A stretch of 64,000 nucleotides of DNA from a virus (IMGVR_UViG_3300027801_001493:55028-119027), one strand, 5' to 3'; shown: positions 7,911-16,932, numbered from the stretch's first letter. The notes: generated by a model from the sequence alone, not told the origin. Translations and numbers: made by a program.

Positions 7911-8147
7911 TTATATTCCAGTGTTTAGTATAGTTATTGTTTCTACATCATTGTATTCACCATTTTCGGTAAACGAACGTGTAGTTGTAATTCTTTTAAC
8001 CATGCCAGTAGGAAGATTTTCCATACTAATAAGTTTTTGCTCCATTAGTCCAGTTCTTGGTTGCTCAAATACAAGGTCATTCTTGTAGTCTGAGATAATT
8101 CTTGCAGACTTAGTATAAGTCCCTTTAGTTTTATAATCAGTTGTCAT
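7911..8147 (-). CDS. Hypothetical protein, 78 aa, first gene of clamp-loader operon
   Basis: ATG 8147 is chosen because GGAG lies 6 nt upstream; the open frame extends further but crosses the sigma70 promoter. Small soluble protein (MTTDYKTKGTYTKSARIISD...), ending 3 nt before the clamp-loader start. Not recognised. Confidence 0.6.
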   Translation of the reverse strand: MTTDYKTKGTYTKSARIISDYKNDLVFEQPRTGLMEQKLISMENLPTGMVKRITTTRSFTENGEYNDVETITILNTGI

Positions 8148-8171
8148 GTACTTCTCCATTATTATGTTTTC

Positions 8172-8200
8172 ATTATACATGAATGTAACTAGGAAGTCAA
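8172..8200 (-). promoter_or_regulatory. Sigma70 promoter of clamp-loader operon
   Basis: TTGACT (8200-8195), 17-bp spacer, TATAAT (8177-8172) on the minus strand. Confidence 0.8.
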
Positions 8201-8210
8201 GCACTTTTTT

Positions 8211-8218
8211 GATAAATA
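8211..8218 (+). promoter_or_regulatory. T4-like late promoter of the fibre operon (GATAAATA)
   Basis: GATAAATAAT 32 nt before the GTG start at 8250, divergent from the early promoter at 8172-8200. Confidence 0.7.
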
Positions 8219-8249
8219 ATACTGAACGCATGACTGTAGGAGTTAATAA

Positions 8250-10877
8250 GTGGCAAACGAATATAGATTTGGACAAAAAGGTGTTTCAACTGACCTTCAA
8301 TTTGGAAAGAGAGGACCTCGATTAGTAGCAAATGCTACTACATCCGCATTACAAGTAACAGCAACAGATGGAACTACACTCAACAATGTAAGAATTGCTG
8401 ATGGTGTAATAGCCAGTGACGCCGTTACTAAGAGCCAACTAGACGCCAGTGTTGCTAATATTAGCACAAATGCTTATAACATTACACTAGGAACTGGTGG
8501 TGACGGTGATTTTGTCAGCCCAGGTAGTGTAACAACATTAACAAGTTCAACTACAGTATCAGAGTCCATAGATAGATTAAACGAGACTATGGAAAACATA
8601 AGAAACAATACTTATGTTAAAAGTGTAGACGCAACAACTAATGTTAGTTCAGGTGGTAATCCACTTACAGTAACTTTAACAATTAGTACTGTTGGTACTT
8701 CAAATCAATATGATATAGATTGGGGAGATGGAAGTTCAACTACAGCAACTTCAGATAGTACTCCAAGTCATACATATACAGATAATTCAAATTCACCATA
8801 TGATGTCGTAATTGTAGCAAGAAATACAAGCGGTAGTGGTGAAGGTTCTAGTGCTTCAATCACTAAGAGCAACTTTATAACATTGTACACAGCAACTCCT
8901 GTTGCAAACTTTGGTTTATTTACTGCCAGTTCAGGCGGTAGTGCATTAAGTGGTAACAGTAGAGAAATAGATGCTGGTGAGACAATGTACTTAGAAAATA
9001 CAACAACAAATTCAGGTTCAGCAACATGTACATACGAAATTAATTGGGGAGATGGCGGAGCCAATACTTCAGTAAGTTCAGGTGGTACTGGTGATGTTGG
9101 ACAAGCAAGAGCAAGTCATACATACTCAGATGATAGTGGTACGTCAATGTATACTATTACAATGCAACAGACTGCTCATAATACAGCAGACCCAGGTGAG
9201 GTTGGTAGTACAACAAACAATTCATTAAAAGTTTATGACGCTGGAATAAGTGCTCCAAGTGGACTGAGTTCTAAAACAATTTCATTTAGTGAAAGTAGTT
9301 CAGGTTCAAGTCCAAGGGCGGCAGTTGGATTCACAGATAATAGTGCAGAAGATACAGTTGCTAGTGGATCAAGTGTTATAAGAATAACCAATGCAAGTGC
9401 AGGTTCAAATACAGATTCAGATACATTAAGTAGTTTTGCTTATAATGGTGATTCAGGAACATTAACTGCAACAATAGATGCTAGTGCCGATGGTGCTATA
9501 ACATTTACAAATTCAGATGATAGTGGATCAAATGATGGTCTAACAATTACACAAGAAAACGATTACCAATTCTTAAATGCAAGTGGCTCTACTGTATCAT
9601 TTAGTAGTTCAGTATATAGTCCAGGACTATATCAAGGCTTTAAGGCTAAAGTAAGTAAATCAACAACAGGATTAGCAGTAGGTTCACATAGTTATAAACT
9701 AGGACATAGTGCAACTGGCGATACAAACATATTAAGTTTTATAAAAGACGATGTTACAAGCACTCCAACAACTGTTATGGCTAACGTTGTTATTTCAGAA
9801 GCAAGTGCAGGAACATTAAAACATATTTCAGGTGTACCTTACTACACTAACGATGCTACACTAACACTTTCAGGTGTTGAAGTGTACAATTGGATTGGAC
9901 AATGTTACGCAAGTACAAGTACTCCTCTCCAAGTAACAAATGGTACCAACCAAGAATCAACAAGTGGTAGTGCAATAGGTTCACAGTTTTATTCCTATGC
10001 AGACATTGATGGTTCAACAAGTTTCTTAACAGGTGGTGTTCCAGAAGCGAACACTGGTCCTAATAGTAGTAGTGCTTATACACTAGGTTCTTTAACAGTT
10101 AATGTTAATGGCGGTGGAATAGGTATTGAACAACTTAAAGCAAGAATGTTTAGTGTGAATGGCAATGGTAGTTACCAAGAACTAACAGGAAAATACATTA
10201 GTGCATTTAACGGTAGTACAGGAATTGACGAAGAAAGTATTCCAGTAAGTAGTAGTTTAGGTGCTGGCTTTAATGATAACGGAAAAAGAATTACAGGATT
10301 TAGTGGCGTAGCAGATACTCCAGCATTTGATAATACAGTTAATAACTATACAGCAAATGTATGGACAGGTTCACAGACTATAGCAGGTACTCCAGAAGCA
10401 GTAACAAGATGGGGTGACGTAACTCACTTCACAACAGATTTAAGTGGTAGTGCATATCTACCAGCAGGTCCTGATTTAAATACAGGAAGAAGTGGAGCTC
10501 AGTACTTTACTTTTGCATTTAGAAGAACTACAATGGCTAACTTTACAGTAACACTAAGTGGTAAGGTGAGTGGCTTCTTTGTAGCGGCTCCAGGTACAAC
10601 TATAGACAATGCTAGTACATTGAATGGTTGGACAGATGCAAGTATCACATACGGTGGTGCAGGTTGTCCGGGTGCTAACACAGGAGCAGGTGGTAATGGT
10701 TCTAATGGTGTTGCATTTACTTCAGGTGATAGAATTGCAGACGGAACTACATATAATTCAGATAATTTTACATTGACACTTGGTGACCAGAATGGAACAG
10801 GTGCAACAGGAAACAACATCCTGATAAGAATTAAACTAGAGTCCGGTGACGAACTCACAGCATTGAGTATAGCATAA
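8250..10877 (+). CDS. Large virion structural / fibre-like protein with PKD-like domains
   Basis: 875 aa, GTG start with TAGGAG 7 nt upstream. Residues 1-75 form a module (LQFGKRGPRLVAN...TDGTTLNNVRIADG...AVTKSQLDAS) also found at the start of the protein at 60674. Two PKD-like beta domains follow, marked by DWGDG...HTYTD (about 155-180) and NWGDGG...HTYSD (about 270-300), then Ser/Thr/Gly-rich beta repeats and a Gly-rich C-terminal region (about 790-850). This fits a tail fibre or other surface adhesin. The late promoter supports a virion role. Its TAATG stop overlaps the next start. Confidence 0.8.
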   Translation: MANEYRFGQKGVSTDLQFGKRGPRLVANATTSALQVTATDGTTLNNVRIADGVIASDAVTKSQLDASVANISTNAYNITLGTGGDGDFVSPGSVTTLTSSTTVSESIDRLNETMENIRNNTYVKSVDATTNVSSGGNPLTVTLTISTVGTSNQYDIDWGDGSSTTATSDSTPSHTYTDNSNSPYDVVIVARNTSGSGEGSSASITKSNFITLYTATPVANFGLFTASSGGSALSGNSREIDAGETMYLENTTTNSGSATCTYEINWGDGGANTSVSSGGTGDVGQARASHTYSDDSGTSMYTITMQQTAHNTADPGEVGSTTNNSLKVYDAGISAPSGLSSKTISFSESSSGSSPRAAVGFTDNSAEDTVASGSSVIRITNASAGSNTDSDTLSSFAYNGDSGTLTATIDASADGAITFTNSDDSGSNDGLTITQENDYQFLNASGSTVSFSSSVYSPGLYQGFKAKVSKSTTGLAVGSHSYKLGHSATGDTNILSFIKDDVTSTPTTVMANVVISEASAGTLKHISGVPYYTNDATLTLSGVEVYNWIGQCYASTSTPLQVTNGTNQESTSGSAIGSQFYSYADIDGSTSFLTGGVPEANTGPNSSSAYTLGSLTVNVNGGGIGIEQLKARMFSVNGNGSYQELTGKYISAFNGSTGIDEESIPVSSSLGAGFNDNGKRITGFSGVADTPAFDNTVNNYTANVWTGSQTIAGTPEAVTRWGDVTHFTTDLSGSAYLPAGPDLNTGRSGAQYFTFAFRRTTMANFTVTLSGKVSGFFVAAPGTTIDNASTLNGWTDASITYGGAGCPGANTGAGGNGSNGVAFTSGDRIADGTTYNSDNFTLTLGDQNGTGATGNNILIRIKLESGDELTALSIA

Positions 10878-11944
10878 TGGCAATATCAGATTCACAAAAA
10901 ATTGATTTACTTTGGAAGAAGATTGGTTTTGGTAAAGCAAAAACTGATACTAACTCAAACAAGAAGGCTCCTAACGAACCTAATGCAAGTAGTTTAATTA
11001 TTAAAGATTCCGATATTTGGAATCAAAGTTCAAGTATTACAGGCATTATTCCTAGTGCTAATTCAAGTATTGCTAATGTCTATTTAGATAGTGTTAGTGG
11101 TGCTTTACAAACAACTGAAGATGGTGCATCTAGTGATAACCGTACATGGAGTACTGGTACCACTAATTGGATTGCTCCTAGTTTTGGTGCAACATATCAG
11201 TTAAAAGTCTATGCCGCGGCAAGTGGTACAGCAAATCCTCAATCAAACGGAACACAGTTATTTGAAACTGGTTCAGGTTCAAGTGATGAATGGTACTTTG
11301 ACTATCAGTCAGGTATACTAAACTTCATTGGTGACAACCTTCCAAGTGCAATAGGCACTTCAAGTGGTAACGTAATTTTTGTAGCTGGTGCAGTATACAC
11401 AGGTAACACTGGTGTTACTAGTACTGGTTCTAGCATGGTTTACAGAACATACGCAAACCTTACAGCCTTGTATGCCGCTAGTGATATTGAAACAGGTGAC
11501 TTTATTAAAGTTACTGATGGCGGAGACGGTGAGTATAGATTATACATAGCCGGACAAGCAGATCCAAGTCAAGCAAGTCATTTAACACTAATTGGAACAG
11601 CCGATAGTGCTGTTACTGATGCTGGTACACTTACAACAACTATTACACATGAAAGTGGTGCTAGTGTTGTTATTGGTAATATTAGTAGCGGTAAGAAAGT
11701 TACAAGTGTTACTGTTAATGTTACAACTGCATTTGATGGTAGTGCACCAACAGTTACAGTTGGTGATGCTAGTGTTAATAACAGACTGCAAGAAGCAGAT
11801 GATAATGACCTAAAAGAAGCATACGCATACGAAAGCACTCCAAACTTTGTTTATAGTAGTGCTACTGATGAAAGTATTTTAGTGTATTTTAATGCTGATA
11901 GTAGTACGACAGGTACTGCTGTAGTTACTGTAACTTATGCTTAA
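10877..11944 (+). CDS. Virion structural / fibre-associated protein, 355 aa
   Basis: Starts one base inside the previous stop (TAATG). N-terminal 40 residues are charged (DLLWKKIGFGKAKTD), probably an attachment module, followed by a beta-rich body. The last about 90 residues (ISSGKKVTSVTVNVTTAF...TVGDASVNN...VTVTYA) resemble the C-terminal domain of the protein at 60674, pointing to an exchangeable beta-sandwich tip domain. It probably forms part of the same fibre or baseplate attachment as the 875-aa protein. Confidence 0.75.
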   Translation: MAISDSQKIDLLWKKIGFGKAKTDTNSNKKAPNEPNASSLIIKDSDIWNQSSSITGIIPSANSSIANVYLDSVSGALQTTEDGASSDNRTWSTGTTNWIAPSFGATYQLKVYAAASGTANPQSNGTQLFETGSGSSDEWYFDYQSGILNFIGDNLPSAIGTSSGNVIFVAGAVYTGNTGVTSTGSSMVYRTYANLTALYAASDIETGDFIKVTDGGDGEYRLYIAGQADPSQASHLTLIGTADSAVTDAGTLTTTITHESGASVVIGNISSGKKVTSVTVNVTTAFDGSAPTVTVGDASVNNRLQEADDNDLKEAYAYESTPNFVYSSATDESILVYFNADSSTTGTAVVTVTYA

Positions 11945-12114
11945 TCGTTAGCTGAACGTCCGCTTTCTAAACCAACACCCATAAGTAATAACATAATACT
12001 AGCAAGTATCCACCATGGATTTAATGCATTAAATACTACGCCTGCTAGTATAATACATCCTGCTAAACCTAATGTGGATAATCCTGTTCTATTGTTTGAT
12101 TCTGGAAATTTCAT
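11941..12114 (-). CDS. Small two-helix membrane protein, 57 aa
   Basis: ATG 12114 to TAA 11941: an N-terminal MKFPESNNRTG, two hydrophobic segments (about 14-30 and 34-48) and an Arg/Ser tail. An AAGG ribosome site lies just upstream. The stop overlaps the convergent fibre gene's stop by 2 nt. It is the last gene of the minus-strand run that includes the GroES-like protein. Function unknown. Confidence 0.65.
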   Translation of the reverse strand: MKFPESNNRTGLSTLGLAGCIILAGVVFNALNPWWILASIMLLLMGVGLESGRSAND

Positions 12115-12115
12115 A

Positions 12116-12490
12116 TTAACCTTTAATTGAGCCGTCCCATTTAGCCATTCTAACTAAGTCGCCGACATTTGTTGCATTTGCAGTTGGATTGTCATCTGAT
12201 ATAAGCATACATGCTTCTGGATCTACTTTCCAAATTTTTGCGCCTTCTTCTAGTCTATCATCTTTAACAGTAAATCCTTCAGTCCATCTACCATATTCTA
12301 CATATAGCCATTGTCCTGGTGTTACCCAATCAATGTCTGGGCCTACGTCAAATGCTTTGAACCATCTAGGTGCAATACCTTCATCTGATCCAATTGTTGA
12401 TTTGATAATAATGCCTGAAGCAGTCTCTTTGTCTCCAAAGTCTCCTTCAACGCATAGTATGTTATCCTTGTATGCTCTAAGAGTTGTCAT
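12116..12490 (-). CDS. GroES-like (T4 gp31-type) co-chaperonin candidate
   Basis: 124 aa from MTTLRAYKDN; upstream Mets are in frame but overlap the previous gene further. The pattern ILCVEGDFG...TASGIIIKST...FDVGPDIDWVTPGQWLYVEYGRW follows the GroES barrel layout: a TASGIII mobile-loop-like segment, a VGPG-like turn and a G-x-x-V strand. T4-like phages use gp31 in place of GroES for capsid folding, so this is plausible here, but the similarity is partial. The start lies inside the end of the upstream gene (14-nt overlap). Confidence 0.5.
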   Translation of the reverse strand: MTTLRAYKDNILCVEGDFGDKETASGIIIKSTIGSDEGIAPRWFKAFDVGPDIDWVTPGQWLYVEYGRWTEGFTVKDDRLEEGAKIWKVDPEACMLISDDNPTANATNVGDLVRMAKWDGSIKG

Positions 12491-12917
12491 CCCAATCATC
12501 CTCATATACTGGTACCATTTCAATATCACCGTTAGGTAATTCTACTTCTTTGTAACTAACAGGTTGTCTAGTTTCTGCCATTACTGGAGCATCTTCAACA
12601 GCATTCATGACACTTTGGTCTTGTTCTGTTCGTTGTGCTTCAGCAGTTTTTAGTTCAGGTTGTGCATTAGTATCTGGTTGGATTGGTTGGTCAGGCGCAG
12701 GGCCTTTTAGAGTTGTTTGTGCAGTACTGCTCAATGGGTTATCTTGATAGTATGCTCTTACTCTATCTTCTGCTTTCTGTACTATCTCGCCATTCTTTCC
12801 TAGCACATCACCGTTAGCATTCACACCCATATTACCTACAGCAGGTTCATCGCCTTGGGCGGCGATAAGTGCCTCCATATCTACGATAACACCTCTGTTT
12901 GATTTCTTTTCTGTCAT
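12477..12917 (-). CDS. Hypothetical, Gln/Pro-rich, 146 aa
   Basis: The N-terminus, GVIVDMEALIAAQGDEPAVG, is followed by an NANGDVLG segment and a disordered Gln/Pro/Thr-rich middle (about 60-115), ending in an acidic tail. Low complexity suggests a virion or scaffold protein. It starts 8 nt after the Pol III-like fragment. Family not recognised. Confidence 0.6.
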   Translation of the reverse strand: MTEKKSNRGVIVDMEALIAAQGDEPAVGNMGVNANGDVLGKNGEIVQKAEDRVRAYYQDNPLSSTAQTTLKGPAPDQPIQPDTNAQPELKTAEAQRTEQDQSVMNAVEDAPVMAETRQPVSYKEVELPNGDIEMVPVYEDDWDDNS

Positions 12918-12925
12918 GTTTTCCT

Positions 12926-13435
12926 CTACTTTAAAAACTCTTTAATGTCTAAGTTATATGTTAGACTATTTATTTTATGTACATCTAAAACGTACAATAC
13001 ATAACTAGCAACACTACTGCCTCTGCCTACACCCCAAACTAAGGAATGCTTTCGCATAGTGTCCACTATGTATATTAGTATTTGTAATACAGGAAATAAC
13101 TTCCTTTCCTCAAACATAGCTAGTTCCATTTCTACTCTTGCTTTTGCGTTGACAGATATATCTGAATCTCTGCATTTGCTTTCAACTAACTTACTAACAT
13201 ACTCCCTTACATCTAACTCTTTGTAGTGCTCTGGAATGTTATATGTATTTATACGGTCGAAGTCCTCACCACCTATAATTTTTAGTAAATTTAAGTCCAT
13301 TTCATGAGCAAACTCTTGAAACTTAGCAATATCTTCGTTTAACGTATATTCAGCATTAGATAATTCTTTACCATGATAAAGCATTTCTACGCCAGTATTT
13401 TCATCACTAATGTATCTATTGTTTTTATCTAACAT
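12926..13435 (-). CDS. Truncated DNA polymerase III alpha-like (C-family) protein
   Basis: 169 aa. The C-terminal 60 residues read like the segment of DnaE/PolC just before the catalytic aspartates: a Glu-rich helix, FPVLQILIYIVD, then WGVGRGSSVASYVLYVLDV and a final NLDIKEFL, matching the bacterial pattern GpGRGSaagSlvaY...iDPl.y.L.FeRFL. It stops right there, so the catalytic PDxDxD motif is absent and it cannot polymerise alone. It may be a structural remnant, a regulator of host DnaE, or a repurposed domain. A sigma70 promoter lies just upstream. Confidence 0.65.
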   Translation of the reverse strand: MLDKNNRYISDENTGVEMLYHGKELSNAEYTLNEDIAKFQEFAHEMDLNLLKIIGGEDFDRINTYNIPEHYKELDVREYVSKLVESKCRDSDISVNAKARVEMELAMFEERKLFPVLQILIYIVDTMRKHSLVWGVGRGSSVASYVLYVLDVHKINSLTYNLDIKEFLK

Positions 13436-13441
13436 CTTCGT

Positions 13442-13470
13442 ATTGTACTGCCTTTGTGAGGTGAAGTCAA
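13442..13470 (-). promoter_or_regulatory. Sigma70 promoter with AAAAAGGTTGAC box
   Basis: TTGACT (13470-13465), 17 bp, TACAAT (13447-13442), preceded by AAAAAGG. The -10 lies only about 7 nt from ATG 13435. Confidence 0.7.
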
Positions 13471-13475
13471 CCTTT

Positions 13476-14222
13476 TTATACTAACTTTGGTTTCCACTTC
13501 TTTTGTTTGGTTTTAAAGTCTACTTCTACGACTTCGCCTTCTGGAATAAAGCCTGCTTGACTCATTTGGCTTCTTACTTCTTGTTCAATCATGTTAAAGT
13601 CTGCATCTAATACATCCTTTTGTTCTGCAAGATTTTTTCTAATAAGTATTAGTTCTTGTTCATCTAATGCATAGTTATCGTATGTGCTGATGTCATCACG
13701 TTCCCACCATACAGTATCGTATATGCTTAAATCACCCATAAACTCTGATTGGTAAGGAAGGAATTCTGGTACTTCGCCTTCTTCATCTTCGTAGTCATAC
13801 GTTATACCTGTCTCTAGGTCTACTACTCCAATATTGGAAACTGTTATATGGTTCTTACATATAGCATTAAACTTGGCAAATAAACAATTAGTTAAGTATG
13901 TTATATTAACTTCTGGAGTTATCACAAATACATTGTCTGTAGAAGCAAAATGATTTTCTATTGTTCTTAGTGCAAACTTGTCATACCATAAACTGTCATG
14001 TAAATAGTATTTAATAAAATGCTGAATACGTTGATAACTGATGTTCTGTTCTACACTTAAATCGTTGACGTCTTCAACAGTATCATCAAACGTTGCATAC
14101 ATACCAAACTTAATAATGTATCTGTTCGACTTAATTGCATCTATTTCTAACCCATCATCTCTTCCAAATACAGAGATAATATTTACTTCACATTCGGACT
14201 TTAGTTTAACTTTCTTCGCCAT
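13476..14222 (-). CDS. Hypothetical protein, 248 aa
   Basis: Soluble alpha/beta protein rich in Asp/Tyr/Asn, ending in a basic FKTKQKKWKPKLV tail. It starts inside the end of the upstream gene (17-nt overlap), within a chain of minus-strand genes following clpP. Family not recognised. Confidence 0.6.
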   Translation of the reverse strand: MAKKVKLKSECEVNIISVFGRDDGLEIDAIKSNRYIIKFGMYATFDDTVEDVNDLSVEQNISYQRIQHFIKYYLHDSLWYDKFALRTIENHFASTDNVFVITPEVNITYLTNCLFAKFNAICKNHITVSNIGVVDLETGITYDYEDEEGEVPEFLPYQSEFMGDLSIYDTVWWERDDISTYDNYALDEQELILIRKNLAEQKDVLDADFNMIEQEVRSQMSQAGFIPEGEVVEVDFKTKQKKWKPKLV

Positions 14223-14538
14223 TTGTCTTTTTTTCCTTATAAGTATCGACTACTGCTTTAACAAATAACTCCGTGTCATCCATATAGTCTGGTGTATATG
14301 TTTCGGATTCTATTGCACCGATGTCTATTACTTGTGCTGGGTTTTTAATGTTTTCTTTATGCTGAGCAATGTACATACGTTCTTGGTATTCCATTGTGCA
14401 TTGTTCTCGTAAATCCAATATGTAGTTATACAATGGAGTTGAACTGTCCATTTTGTATAATTGCTTTGTGTATTTTTGATTTTCTTTTAACAAATCATCT
14501 GTTGTCATTAAAGTAAAATCTTTGAATGGGTTACTCAT
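14206..14538 (-). CDS. Hypothetical protein, 110 aa
   Basis: Mostly helical, charged protein (MSNPFKDFTLMTTDDLLKEN...). It overlaps both neighbours by a few bases (4 nt upstream, 17 nt downstream). Not recognised. Confidence 0.55.
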   Translation of the reverse strand: MSNPFKDFTLMTTDDLLKENQKYTKQLYKMDSSTPLYNYILDLREQCTMEYQERMYIAQHKENIKNPAQVIDIGAIESETYTPDYMDDTELFVKAVVDTYKEKKTNGEES

Positions 14539-14888
14539 ATAGATAATCTAAATAGAAATGCAAACTGCTCATCTTTAAAACGTACTACGTTTCCTTTTAT
14601 TTGATAATCAAGCATTTCTTCTAGTCCGTGTTTGTCTGTAAAATTCTTTGTAAGTGTTTTAGTATCTATATATTCTAGTTCTAACTTATATCGTTGAATG
14701 CCTTTGTGTAACTTTGCTGGACGTACTACTTGGTTTGGTTTCCATTCGTCCCAAAGGTTACCAAAGTGTTCTGCTCTAGTTTGTAAATCAACCTTAGTTG
14801 TACCAAATACTCTTTCTAATTGATGTTCATTAAGTAAACTGTTCACTTTATATAATTCATCTGCGTTATACAATACTGTTAAGTTCAT
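14535..14888 (-). CDS. Hypothetical protein, 117 aa
   Basis: The likely start is Met at 14888 (MNLTVLYNADELYKV), which overlaps the upstream gene by 23 nt; the open frame extends 16 codons further. Mixed alpha/beta, with YKLELEYIDTKTLTKNF in the middle. Not recognised. Confidence 0.5.
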   Translation of the reverse strand: MNLTVLYNADELYKVNSLLNEHQLERVFGTTKVDLQTRAEHFGNLWDEWKPNQVVRPAKLHKGIQRYKLELEYIDTKTLTKNFTDKHGLEEMLDYQIKGNVVRFKDEQFAFLFRLSI

Positions 14889-15738
14889 GATTTTCCAACT
14901 CGTTATAATAAAAAATAGAATCTTCATTAAGCCCATTATGGTTATGTCTTTGGCTAATAATTAATTCTAAGTTAGGCAATGCTTCTGGAAAGTTCTTCTC
15001 TAACACATAACTTTTATCTTTGCCTGCTATGTTAAACTCCCAACCTCTTGTAACATGCTTAGGTGGTAAGTTCGTATTCTTTTTGTAAATGTCTGCAATA
15101 ATTTTCTTTTGTTCTTTACTAATCTTAGGACTGCTGAAACCTTTTGCTGTTAATAATGCAGTTAAATCTACTATGTCATCTGTTTTAAATACTAATGTAT
15201 TAATTTTAACTGGATCCTTGTTTACATTCCACATGATATTAAATCTATTATTATCACATACTGAAGTAATATAGTTAGGACTCTTTCTTACAACTCTAAA
15301 TTTTAGTCCTTCATTAATGCTGTTTACTGTATTAATATTACTACAGTTAAATACTATTCCAGCAAAGTAATCTAATGGAGATTCGACACCAGCAACACCT
15401 ACTGTAGTAAAATGTTTATCGTAAGTAGACTTAAATTGTTCTACAGGGTATGTGTATATATTTACACCTTGTATTTTAGCAACATTAAGTCCTGTTGTAT
15501 CACAATGTAAACTGCCATCTAGCGAGTTTGTTGCGTTAAAACCTATGCCACTTAAACCCGTTGGTATATCCAAGGAGTTAAGTAGTATGACACATTGATT
15601 AACTGCCCACATACTAGCCTTTCCATTTTTGCTCACACTTATTTGGTTAAACCCTAAGCCAGTTAATTGAATGGTTGTGTCTTCTACGTTATGAGTACTT
15701 GGGTTAACATTGTACTCTATAAAATTAAGCTCTGCCAT
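14866..15738 (-). CDS. Hypothetical protein, possibly VOC/glyoxalase-like fold, 290 aa
   Basis: ATG 15738 is preferred (MAELNFIEYNV) because the upstream Cys-rich gene ends 5 nt before it. The N-terminal half has a repeating beta pattern (LTGLGFNQISVSKNG...MWAVNQCVILLNS...GLSGIGFN), reminiscent of vicinal-oxygen-chelate enzymes such as hydroxyphenylpyruvate dioxygenase. The C-terminal half is helical and Lys-rich. Metal ligands cannot be assigned with confidence, so the function is open. Confidence 0.45.
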   Translation of the reverse strand: MAELNFIEYNVNPSTHNVEDTTIQLTGLGFNQISVSKNGKASMWAVNQCVILLNSLDIPTGLSGIGFNATNSLDGSLHCDTTGLNVAKIQGVNIYTYPVEQFKSTYDKHFTTVGVAGVESPLDYFAGIVFNCSNINTVNSINEGLKFRVVRKSPNYITSVCDNNRFNIMWNVNKDPVKINTLVFKTDDIVDLTALLTAKGFSSPKISKEQKKIIADIYKKNTNLPPKHVTRGWEFNIAGKDKSYVLEKNFPEALPNLELIISQRHNHNGLNEDSIFYYNELENHELNSIV

Positions 15739-15743
15739 TCGCT

Positions 15744-15938
15744 CTAACTGTCTCCTTCTGCTGTGTCGCATTGCTGACAGCATTCTGGTGTACCACACTT
15801 ATCGTGAACTACTTCTTCTGAAAGATCCTCACCGTAACGTCCACGTTCTCTATTGCCGTCTCCGTTTAATTCGGTTGCATCTTGTTGTATTGCCTTAAAA
15901 TCTTTTTTAAGTGTTACTCTCTTTGGCTCCATCTTCAT
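15744..15938 (-). CDS. Small Cys-rich protein, 64 aa
   Basis: Basic N-terminus ([18 protein letters not shown]), acidic middle, and a C-terminal cluster [14 protein letters not shown] with four cysteines plus an upstream His, suggesting metal (probably Zn) binding. It starts within the 3' end of clpP (32-nt overlap). The position between clpP and the next gene suggests translational coupling. Not recognised. Confidence 0.55.
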   Translation of the reverse strand: MKMEPKRVTLKKDFKAIQQDATELNGDGNRERGRYGEDLSEEVVHDKCGTPECCQQCDTAEGDS

Positions 15939-16524
15939 CCCTTGTGTTAATTATTTCGTCTGCAAGACCCCAGTCCAGAGCCTCTTGTGCAGTAAGGAAA
16001 TTATCCCTATCCATCCCTATCTCAAATTCTTCGTATGTTTTTCCTTTACTGTTATGCTGTACATATATCTCAGTAAGTTCTTTTTTCATACGTTCAATCT
16101 CATGATACTGAATTGCAATATCCGATGCCATTCCTCTAGCACCACCACTTGGTTGATGTATCATTGTTCTAGCTCTAGGCAGTAAATACCTTTTGCCTGC
16201 CGCACCTGCTTGGGATAGTAAACTTCCCATTGATGCCGCTTGTCCCATTACAATAGTTGAAACGTCTGGTTTAATGTATTGCATTGTGTCGTACATTGCC
16301 ATACCTGATGTTACAACTCCTCCTGGACTATTAATATAAAAATTAATGTCTGCATTTGGATCTTCTGCTTCTAAGAAAAGTAACTGAGCACAAATACTAT
16401 TTGATACTTGGTCGTTTACTTCACCGTTTAGAAACACAATACGTTCCTTTAAAAGTCTGCTGTAGATATCGTAACTACGTTCTCCAGCACTTGTTTTTTC
16501 TATTACATATGGTACAAAATTCAT
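15907..16524 (-). CDS. clpP: ClpP serine protease subunit
   Basis: 205 aa, full length for ClpP. Catalytic Ser98 in GQAASMGS, His123 in MIHQPSGG and Asp174 in MDRDNF are all present, as is the oligomerisation/handle helix region. It degrades proteins unfolded by ClpX-type ATPases. This window also encodes ClpX (51150) and ClpS (40851), so the phage carries an ATPase, protease and adaptor. A late-type box (TATAAATA, 16541-16548) and a GAGG ribosome site precede the ATG. Confidence 0.96.
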   Translation of the reverse strand: MNFVPYVIEKTSAGERSYDIYSRLLKERIVFLNGEVNDQVSNSICAQLLFLEAEDPNADINFYINSPGGVVTSGMAMYDTMQYIKPDVSTIVMGQAASMGSLLSQAGAAGKRYLLPRARTMIHQPSGGARGMASDIAIQYHEIERMKKELTEIYVQHNSKGKTYEEFEIGMDRDNFLTAQEALDWGLADEIINTRDEDGAKESNT

Positions 16525-16540
16525 GTTATCCTCTTATTAG

Positions 16541-16548
16541 TATTTATA
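16541..16548 (-). promoter_or_regulatory. T4-like late promoter of clpP (TATAAATA)
   Basis: Exact T4 consensus TATAAATA on the minus strand, 16 nt before ATG 16524. It lies in the gap after sufE, whose stop is at 16549. Confidence 0.7.
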
Positions 16549-16896
16549 TTAAACAGATAGCTCTTTAAGTCTAGTTATGAAACTATCTACACCTTTTAAA
16601 CGTTGATATGATACTTTAGCAACGGTTAAAAATTCATAGTTGTCCATGCTAATATTACGGACGTCTTCTATAGTATGTAGTTGTGACGTTATAGCTGTTA
16701 AAAGACCTTTAACAAAGGAACTGTCACTATCAAACACTACGGTATCTTCTTTTAATATTACCCACACACGACTTTGGCAACCATGCACAAGATTATCTTC
16801 ATGCTGTATTGCTTTATTGTTATCTGTCTCTGATAGCTCTATAATTGCTTCATAGAAGTCCATCGGTTCCAGTTCATTTAAATAGGTTATATCCAT
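16549..16896 (-). CDS. sufE: SufE-like cysteine desulfurase activator
   Basis: 115 aa. The hallmark LVHGCQSRVWV places the sulfur-accepting Cys at residue 40, followed by the SDSSFVKGLLTAI segment typical of SufE/CsdE (SDa.ivkGLlall). SufE takes persulfide sulfur from SufS and passes it to SufB in Fe-S cluster assembly. The phage's sufBCDST operon lies 19 kb away at 35.8-40.9 kb, so this gene completes the sulfur-transfer half of the pathway. It is shorter than E. coli SufE (138 aa) but includes the core. It has its own sigma70 promoter. Confidence 0.85.
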   Translation of the reverse strand: MDITYLNELEPMDFYEAIIELSETDNNKAIQHEDNLVHGCQSRVWVILKEDTVVFDSDSSFVKGLLTAITSQLHTIEDVRNISMDNYEFLTVAKVSYQRLKGVDSFITRLKELSV

Positions 16897-16903
16897 AGTG
16901 CTT

Positions 16904-16932
16904 ATTATATACTCGACTTATTGTAAAGTCAA
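16904..16932 (-). promoter_or_regulatory. Sigma70 promoter of sufE
   Basis: TTGACT (16932-16927), 17 bp, TATAAT (16909-16904), 8 nt before ATG 16896. Confidence 0.75.
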
